A stretch of DNA of 42,274 nucleotides, taken from positions 1-42,274 of the forward strand of contig CACERG010000016.1 in NCBI GenBank assembly GCA_902561795.1, given 5' to 3'. The stretch comes from an uncultured Bacteroidota bacterium (GTDB lineage: Bacteria; Bacteroidota; Bacteroidia; Flavobacteriales; Flavobacteriaceae). The position numbers were made by a program, and so were the translations under genes. This document shows, piece by piece, positions 37,566-42,274 of this stretch. The notes under the pieces were generated by a model that made no database searches, had not been told where the DNA came from, and saw only the letters and a list, made by a program, of their open reading frames with translations. Each line of letters begins with the position of its first letter. Within the stretch, counting starts at the first letter, position 1.

Positions 37566-38337
37566 ATGATAAAGGTAAAAAACATATCCAAAGAATTTGA
37601 TAAATCACCTGTTCTTTCAGGGATATCAACAATCTTTGAAAAAGGTAAGACCAATTTAATAATTGGGCAAAGTGGATCTGGAAAAACAGTTTTCTTAAAA
37701 TGTTTGTTGGGTCTTTTTGAAACTAACTCAGGTCAAATCTTTTTTGAAAACAGTCCAATAAATCTAATGAGTACAAAAGAACGTACTGTGCTTAGACAAG
37801 AGATAGGAATGGTTTTTCAGGGTAGTGCGCTGTTTGATTCAATGACAGTCGAGGAAAATATAATGTTTCCCATGCAAATGTTTACAAAAAAAGATGATGA
37901 TGAAGTACGTGAGAGGGCAAATCAAGTAATTAAAAGAGTTAATTTAATTAATGCTAATGAAAAGTTTCCTGATGAAATATCTGGCGGAATGAAAAAAAGA
38001 GTTGCTATAGCAAGGTCAATCGTTATGAATCCAAAATATCTTTTTTGTGATGAGCCCAACTCAGGCTTGGATCCTAAAACAGCAATTCTTATAGACAATT
38101 TAATTCAAGAAATTACAGAAGAGTACAACATAACGACTGTAATTAATACTCATGACATGAATTCCGTAATGGAAATTGGAGAAAAAATAGTTTTTTTTAC
38201 TTAATGGAAAAAAAGCTTGGGAGGGATCTAATAAAGATATTTTCAACACAGATAATGAAGCTGTTTCCAATTTTGTTTACTCTTCAGATTTGTTTAAAAA
38301 AGTGAGAAAAATGTATCTGAAAAAAAATAAGTCATAA
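37566..38337 (+). CDS. mlaF: MlaF-family ABC transporter ATPase, one frameshift
   Basis: The ATPase partner of the MlaE permease. It has Walker A IIGQSGSGKTVFLK near residues 33-46, the Q-loop MVFQGSALFDSMTVEEN, signature EISGGMKKRVAIARS, Walker B YLFCDEPNSGLDP and the switch histidine in NTHDMNSV. The frame breaks in a T8 run near 38191-38198, giving a false stop at 38204. With one T fewer it reads GEKIVFLLNGKKAWEGSN and continues to LKKNKS with stop at 38335-38337, 256 residues, normal for the family. The true end overlaps the convergent sprT stop by six bases. Confidence 0.92.
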
Positions 38338-38925
38338 ACTTGGTATTACCTCTGCTTGAGGACTAAAAAGATAAATTCTATTAGAACTCACTTCTCTGCA
38401 TTCATAAAGTTTTCGTCGCTTATTCAGTTTAATGAATTTTCTACCACCTTTTATTCTAAAGCTCTGACCTTTTTCAATTTCAAGAATGAGTGAGCCAATT
38501 TCATTTTTATCGTATTTTCTTAATGCCATAAAAAGATTTAAATCTCTATCTGTACTTGCTTTTGGGTTTTTTATATAATGTGCTAAAGATCTGCATATTT
38601 GGTCTGGGAAAATTTGGTTATTTAAAAATGGAAGTAATATTTTTCTGTATGCTAACTTCCATTCTTGGCCATGAGGTTTTGATATATTTGGGTACTTCTT
38701 GTAAACAATATAATGTGCTATTTCATGAAGTAAGGTGATCAAAAAGCGATATGGGTTTTTTGACTCATTTATTGTAATAAAAAAGTCGCCATTTGCTTTT
38801 TTTCTAAAGTCTCCATGTTTGGAAATCCTTTTTTTTGTAACTCTAACAATTACAGGTTCTAATTGTAAAAGATTAAGTACCTTTTTTTTTGATTTTTCTG
38901 GAATAAGTTGCAAAAAGTGTTCCAT
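38332..38925 (-). CDS. SprT-like zinc metalloprotease-domain protein
   Basis: A 197-residue protein with the zinc peptidase motif LLHEIAHYIVY (HExxH at about residues 67-71) and the SprT-like context KRISKHGDFRKK before it and KPHGQEWKLAYRKIL after it, where the third histidine lies. The related eukaryotic Spartan protein degrades DNA-protein crosslinks. The bacterial role is unknown. ATG at 38925 (MEHFLQLIPEKSKKK) is preferred because the frame open to 38970 would run into the end of the upstream short-chain dehydrogenase, and homologues begin here. Confidence 0.87.
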   Translation of the reverse strand: MEHFLQLIPEKSKKKVLNLLQLEPVIVRVTKKRISKHGDFRKKANGDFFITINESKNPYRFLITLLHEIAHYIVYKKYPNISKPHGQEWKLAYRKILLPFLNNQIFPDQICRSLAHYIKNPKASTDRDLNLFMALRKYDKNEIGSLILEIEKGQSFRIKGGRKFIKLNKRRKLYECREVSSNRIYLFSPQAEVIPSL

Positions 38926-38932
38926 TAAACTC

Positions 38933-39611
38933 TTATGGTGTAGTTGAAGATACAGGTATGATTTTGCCATTAAAATATTTCTGCCCCTTTAAAGAAAAAT
39001 CAAATACAAAATCAGCAATTTCTTTTGCTGATATTGGTGCTTTTAGACCAGGAAAAGCTTCTTCCAACATTTCAGTTTTGAACAGCTCCAAAAGCAAGAG
39101 CATTAAATGATGGCCCTTTTTCTTTGTATTCTTCAGCTAATAATTCAGTTAAAATATTAACAGCTCCCTTGCTACTACTGTAGGCAGTTAACCCAGTAAA
39201 TTTTGTAGATCCATTTATTCCACCCATACTGGTTATATTAACAATATGTCCTTTGCGGTCAATCATCGGTAAAACTTTCCTTGTAATCAAAGACAAGCCA
39301 ATAACATTTACTTGAAAAATATATTCAAACTCTTTTTTCGAAATTTTTTCAAAGGGTTTGTTTAAAAAAGCACCAGCATTATTTATAAGTGCATCTACCT
39401 TCACACCATCACTTTTAATTTCCGAAGAAAATTTATCAATTGAATCTTCATTAGCTAAATCAACTTGTCTTGGATATTTAAAGGAGTAATCTTTGAGTGC
39501 TTTTATATTTCTTGAAATAGAATAAACCCTGTGACCTTTTTTTTCTGCAATTTTTACAACTTCATTACCGATTCCTCTACTAGCACCTGTTACAATAATA
39601 GTTTTTGACAT
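38933..39611 (-). CDS. Short-chain dehydrogenase/reductase, one frameshift
   Basis: An NAD(P)-dependent SDR. It shows the cofactor loop VTGASRGIGNE near residues 6-16, NNAG near 86-89, the catalytic serine in VNITSMGG, and the YSSSK motif (YxxxK) near residue 145. The frame ends early at GAVQN because of an extra base in an A4 run near 39072-39076. With one A fewer it continues GAVQTEMLEEAFPGLKAPIS to the stop at 38933-38935, giving 225 residues, close to the normal SDR length. The substrate is not evident. It lies between pdhC and sprT, 34 bases downstream of pdhC. Confidence 0.88.
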
Positions 39612-39645
39612 TTTAATTTATATAATGATAAACAAGAATACTACA

Positions 39646-41256
39646 TTATAAAATCATTTTTAATGGATTTTCAATGTAATCTTTTAGTGTTTGTAAAAAT
39701 TGAGCTCCCATAGCTCCATCAACAACTCTATGATCGCATGCTAAAGTTAGTTTTAATGTATTTCCTACAACTATTTTATCATCTTTAACTAAAGGTTTTT
39801 TAACTATTGCACCAACTGATAAAATTGCTCCATTAGGTTGATTGATGATAGATGTAAATTCTTGTATTCCAAACATTCCAAGATTGGAAATTGTAAATGT
39901 ACTAGCGTCCATTTCTTCTGGTTTCAATTTTTTCCCCTTGGCACGTAAAGCAAAGTCCTTTACAATGGCTCCTATTTGAGGAAGATTTTGCTCATCAGCA
40001 AACTTAACAACTGGAACTAATAATCCTTCTTCAACAGCTACTGCAACACCTATATGGACGTGATGGTGTTGAGTTATTTTATCGTCTTCCCATTTAGCAT
40101 TTACTTCAGGATGATGTTTTAATGAAAGTGCACAGGCTTTAATTATAATATCATTAAAAGATATTTTAGTATCAGGCAAAGAATTAAATTGATTTCTAAA
40201 AGAAATAGTATTATCCATATCAAATTCCACACCAAGATAATAGTGTGGTGCAGAAAACTTAGAGCTAGATAATCGCTTTGCGATTGTCTTCCTCATTTGG
40301 GAATTTGCAATCTCTGTTATAGATTCCTTACCTTTTGGTTCGTTAGGATTAAATACTTTACTTCCATAAGTTTCTAATTTAAAGTTGTCTATATCGCGTT
40401 TAATAATCCTTCCAAACTCTCCCGAACCTTTCACAGAGTTTAAATTAATTCCCTTTTCCTCAGCTAACTTTTTTGCCAGAGGAGAGGCGATAATTCTTTC
40501 ATTTGAATTTATTTTGGTTTCAATCAATTGAGATTTAGATTCTTGCTCTACAGGTAAACTCTCTTCTGGCTTATCTTCAATTTCACTAGATATTGGTTGT
40601 GTCGCTTCACTTAATGAATTTTGATTCTTATTCAATGAAGAAATTATCTTTTTTATGTCAGTCCCTTTTTTTCCAACAATTGCTAACAGACTGTCAACTG
40701 CAGCTGACTGTCCTTCTTCAAGTCCAATGTGGAGAAGTTCGCCTTGATAAAATGATTCAAATTCCATTGTTGCCTTATCAGTTTCTATTTCAGCTAAAAT
40801 GTCTCCCTCGTTAACCTTATCACCAACTTTTTTAAACCATTTCGCAACAGTTCCCTCTTCCATAGTATCACTCAACCTTGGCATATTTATAATTTCTACT
40901 TCGTCGGGTATAACAGTTTCGGAATCCTCTTCTGAAACAGTTTTTGTTATTTCAGAAATATTATCGTTTTCTTTTTTTTCACTAAAATCTCCATTAATTA
41001 TATTAGAAATATTTTCTCCTTTTTCTCCAATTATTGCTAAAAGAGTATCCACTGGTGCCGTTCCACCCTCTTGAATTCCAATATGAAGTAATTCTCCCTC
41101 ATTGAAAGATTCAAACTCCATTGTTGCTTTATCAGTTTCAATTTCAGCTAATATATCTCCCTCATTTATATGATCACCAACTTTTTTGAACCATTTTGCA
41201 ACAGTACCTTCTTCCATAGTATCACTCAACCTTGGCATATTTATAATTTCAGCCAT
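39646..41256 (-). CDS. pdhC: Pyruvate dehydrogenase E2, dihydrolipoamide acetyltransferase
   Basis: The 536-residue core of the pyruvate dehydrogenase complex transfers the acetyl group from lipoate to CoA. There are two lipoyl domains (about residues 1-90 and 120-205), each with the lipoylated lysine in ETDKATMEFES, joined by acidic and serine-rich linkers. A peripheral-subunit-binding domain follows (ASPLAKKLAEEKGINL, about 260-295). The C-terminal catalytic domain carries CDHRVVDGAMGAQFL near the end, with the active-site histidine and aspartate. The start ATG at 41256 follows the pdhA stop by three bases, so E1alpha and E2 are made from one transcript. The two lipoyl domains are nearly identical in DNA over 41 bases. 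Confidence 0.95.
   Translation of the reverse strand: MAEIINMPRLSDTMEEGTVAKWFKKVGDHINEGDILAEIETDKATMEFESFNEGELLHIGIQEGGTAPVDTLLAIIGEKGENISNIINGDFSEKKENDNISEITKTVSEEDSETVIPDEVEIINMPRLSDTMEEGTVAKWFKKVGDKVNEGDILAEIETDKATMEFESFYQGELLHIGLEEGQSAAVDSLLAIVGKKGTDIKKIISSLNKNQNSLSEATQPISSEIEDKPEESLPVEQESKSQLIETKINSNERIIASPLAKKLAEEKGINLNSVKGSGEFGRIIKRDIDNFKLETYGSKVFNPNEPKGKESITEIANSQMRKTIAKRLSSSKFSAPHYYLGVEFDMDNTISFRNQFNSLPDTKISFNDIIIKACALSLKHHPEVNAKWEDDKITQHHHVHIGVAVAVEEGLLVPVVKFADEQNLPQIGAIVKDFALRAKGKKLKPEEMDASTFTISNLGMFGIQEFTSIINQPNGAILSVGAIVKKPLVKDDKIVVGNTLKLTLACDHRVVDGAMGAQFLQTLKDYIENPLKMIL
40856..40896 (-). repeat. Second copy of the lipoyl-domain repeat in pdhC
   Basis: These 41 bases are identical to 41210-41250, lying exactly 354 bases (118 codons) away in the same frame. 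They encode the start of the second lipoyl domain (EIINMPRLSDTMEE). The similarity continues less perfectly across the rest of the domain, as expected for a tandem domain duplication kept alike by gene conversion. Confidence 0.85.
41210..41250 (-). repeat. First copy of the lipoyl-domain repeat in pdhC
   Basis: This is identical over 41 bases to 40856-40896 and encodes the start of the first lipoyl domain of the E2 protein. Long exact repeats inside a gene can also collapse or expand in assembly, but here both copies have distinct flanks. Confidence 0.85.
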
Positions 41257-41259
41257 AAA

Positions 41260-42258
41260 CTATAATTTATGTTTTATAAATGGATAATCGTTATCTTCAT
41301 AAACAGCTTCATACATTAAACTCTTTTCTGGATAAGGAGAAGATTCAGCAAATTTTTCACACTCGCTGACATGTTCTTTAACACTAGCATCGATAGATTC
41401 TAACTGTTTTTGAGTCGCATATTTTTTTGTTAGAATAATCTCTTTTACTTGAGTTATTGGATCAATTTTTCTATACTCTTCTACCTCATCTTTAGTTCTA
41501 TAATGTTGGGCATCAGACATTGAGTGTCCTCGATATCTATAAGTTTTCATTTCTAAAAATGAAGGCCCTCCACCTTTTCGAGCGAGATTAATTGCCTTGT
41601 CCATTGTTTTAGCTACAGCAACAGGATCCATTCCATCGCACGGTTCACAAGGCATATCATATCCCAAGCCTAGCTTCCAGATTTCTACATGCGAAGCTGT
41701 GCGTGCTACAGACGTTCCCATGGCGTATCCATTATTTTCCACAACAAAAACAACTGGAAGTTGCCAAAGTGTTGCCAGGTTTAAAGTCTCATGAAGAGAT
41801 CCTTGCCTAACAGCTCCGTCACCCATAAAACAGAGAGTCACATTATCACGATTGAAATATTTATCACCAAAAGCCATTCCAGCACCTAGAGGAATCTGAC
41901 CTCCAACGATTCCATGTCCTCCATGAAACTTGTGTTCTTTAGAAAAAATATGCATTGACCCACCAAGCCCTTGAGATGTGCCTGTAGCCTTACCATATAG
42001 TTCTGCCATTACATGCTTTGGATCAACCCCCATGCCAATAGGTTGGACATGATTTCGATACGCAGTTATCATTCGGTCTTTGCCTATTTCCATTGCGTGT
42101 AACGAGCCTGCTAGAACAGCTTCCTGCCCATTGTACAGGTGAAGAAAACCTCTTACCTTTTGTTGGATGTAAACTCCAGCAAGTTTATCCTCAAACTTCC
42201 TCCAAAAAAGCATGTTCTCATACCAATCTAAATAAGTTTGTTTTGTTATTTTCTTCAT
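41260..42258 (-). CDS. pdhA: Pyruvate dehydrogenase E1 component, alpha subunit
   Basis: This thiamine-diphosphate-dependent subunit decarboxylates pyruvate together with E1beta. The 332 residues include ITAYRNHVQPIGMG, MHIFSKEHKFHGGHGIVGGQ, the ThDP-binding CFMGDGAVRQGS followed by VVENNGYAMGTS, and the mobile-loop YRYRGHSMSDAQHYRTKDEV near residues 240-259. The start at 42258 lies 16 bases from the end of the window, so its promoter is outside. The E1beta gene is not adjacent on this side. pdhC follows after three bases, an alpha-E2 pairing common in Bacteroidota. Confidence 0.96.
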   Translation of the reverse strand: MKKITKQTYLDWYENMLFWRKFEDKLAGVYIQQKVRGFLHLYNGQEAVLAGSLHAMEIGKDRMITAYRNHVQPIGMGVDPKHVMAELYGKATGTSQGLGGSMHIFSKEHKFHGGHGIVGGQIPLGAGMAFGDKYFNRDNVTLCFMGDGAVRQGSLHETLNLATLWQLPVVFVVENNGYAMGTSVARTASHVEIWKLGLGYDMPCEPCDGMDPVAVAKTMDKAINLARKGGGPSFLEMKTYRYRGHSMSDAQHYRTKDEVEEYRKIDPITQVKEIILTKKYATQKQLESIDASVKEHVSECEKFAESSPYPEKSLMYEAVYEDNDYPFIKHKL

Positions 42259-42274
42259 AAAATCCTAATAATAC

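Noticed and set aside
15177-39611. Genome decay with many pseudogenes
   Set aside because: All breaks are one-base changes in homopolymers. Correcting them restores full-length proteins with intact catalytic motifs, and no premature stops or missing domains are found elsewhere.

Overview
The window is an AT-rich, densely packed stretch of a Bacteroidota chromosome, most likely a marine member of the class Flavobacteriia. The evidence is gldB and gldC, a DnaG primase without zinc ligands, TAnnTTTG-type promoter motifs, a MurE with the diaminopimelate DNPR motif, and many flavobacterial gene neighbourhoods. There are no rRNA or tRNA genes, mobile elements or CRISPR arrays, and no gene-free stretch longer than about 185 bases. 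It looks like a complete contig: one end stops inside ftsW and the other stops 16 bases upstream of pdhA.

Layout. Positions 1-9310 hold the start of the division and cell wall (dcw) cluster on the minus strand: mraZ, rsmH, ftsL, ftsI, murE, mraY, murD, ftsW. Three MraZ boxes lie upstream of mraZ. The first 1.1 kb is inverted relative to the rest, so the end of ftsW and the start of murG lie on the plus strand, facing the start of ftsW. This is best read as a fold-back chimera from amplification or assembly. Positions 9430-13000 hold an alpha/beta hydrolase, the ribosome-assembly GTPase ysxC, gldC-gldB and nadE. Positions 13150-25900 are a long minus-strand run: dnaG, a polyprenyl diphosphate synthase, rlmN, queA, aroA, a MazG-like protein, a HAD phosphatase, a deacetylase-like protein, an Mpl-like Mur ligase, a TPR protein, obg and adk. 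Positions 25980-29650 hold purK, purE and an M3 peptidase on the plus strand. Positions 29716-32612 hold a rhodanese lipoprotein, an amidase lipoprotein and a UbiA-like membrane protein on the minus strand. Positions 32735-38337 hold gcvP, a ketoacyl synthase III and mlaE-mlaF on the plus strand. The minus strand finishes with sprT, a short-chain dehydrogenase, pdhC and pdhA.

How the genes fit together. Much of the window serves envelope construction: peptidoglycan precursors and septation (dcw), possible peptidoglycan recycling (Mpl-like), polyprenyl chains, and lipid transport (Mla). The rest is central metabolism (pyruvate dehydrogenase, glycine cleavage, purines, NAD, shikimate, queuosine) and core replication and translation factors.

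Sequence quality. Six genes (ispB-like, obg, the UbiA-like gene, gcvP, mlaF, the short-chain dehydrogenase) are each interrupted by one or two single-base shifts, all in runs of one base. Correcting each run restores a full-length, family-typical protein. Together with the fold-back at the left end, this suggests amplified DNA read with a homopolymer-error-prone method rather than real gene decay. I found no convincing new biological system. The most interesting biology is the zinc-less primase, the MraZ operator, the apparently degenerate deacetylase and the UbiA-like protein.
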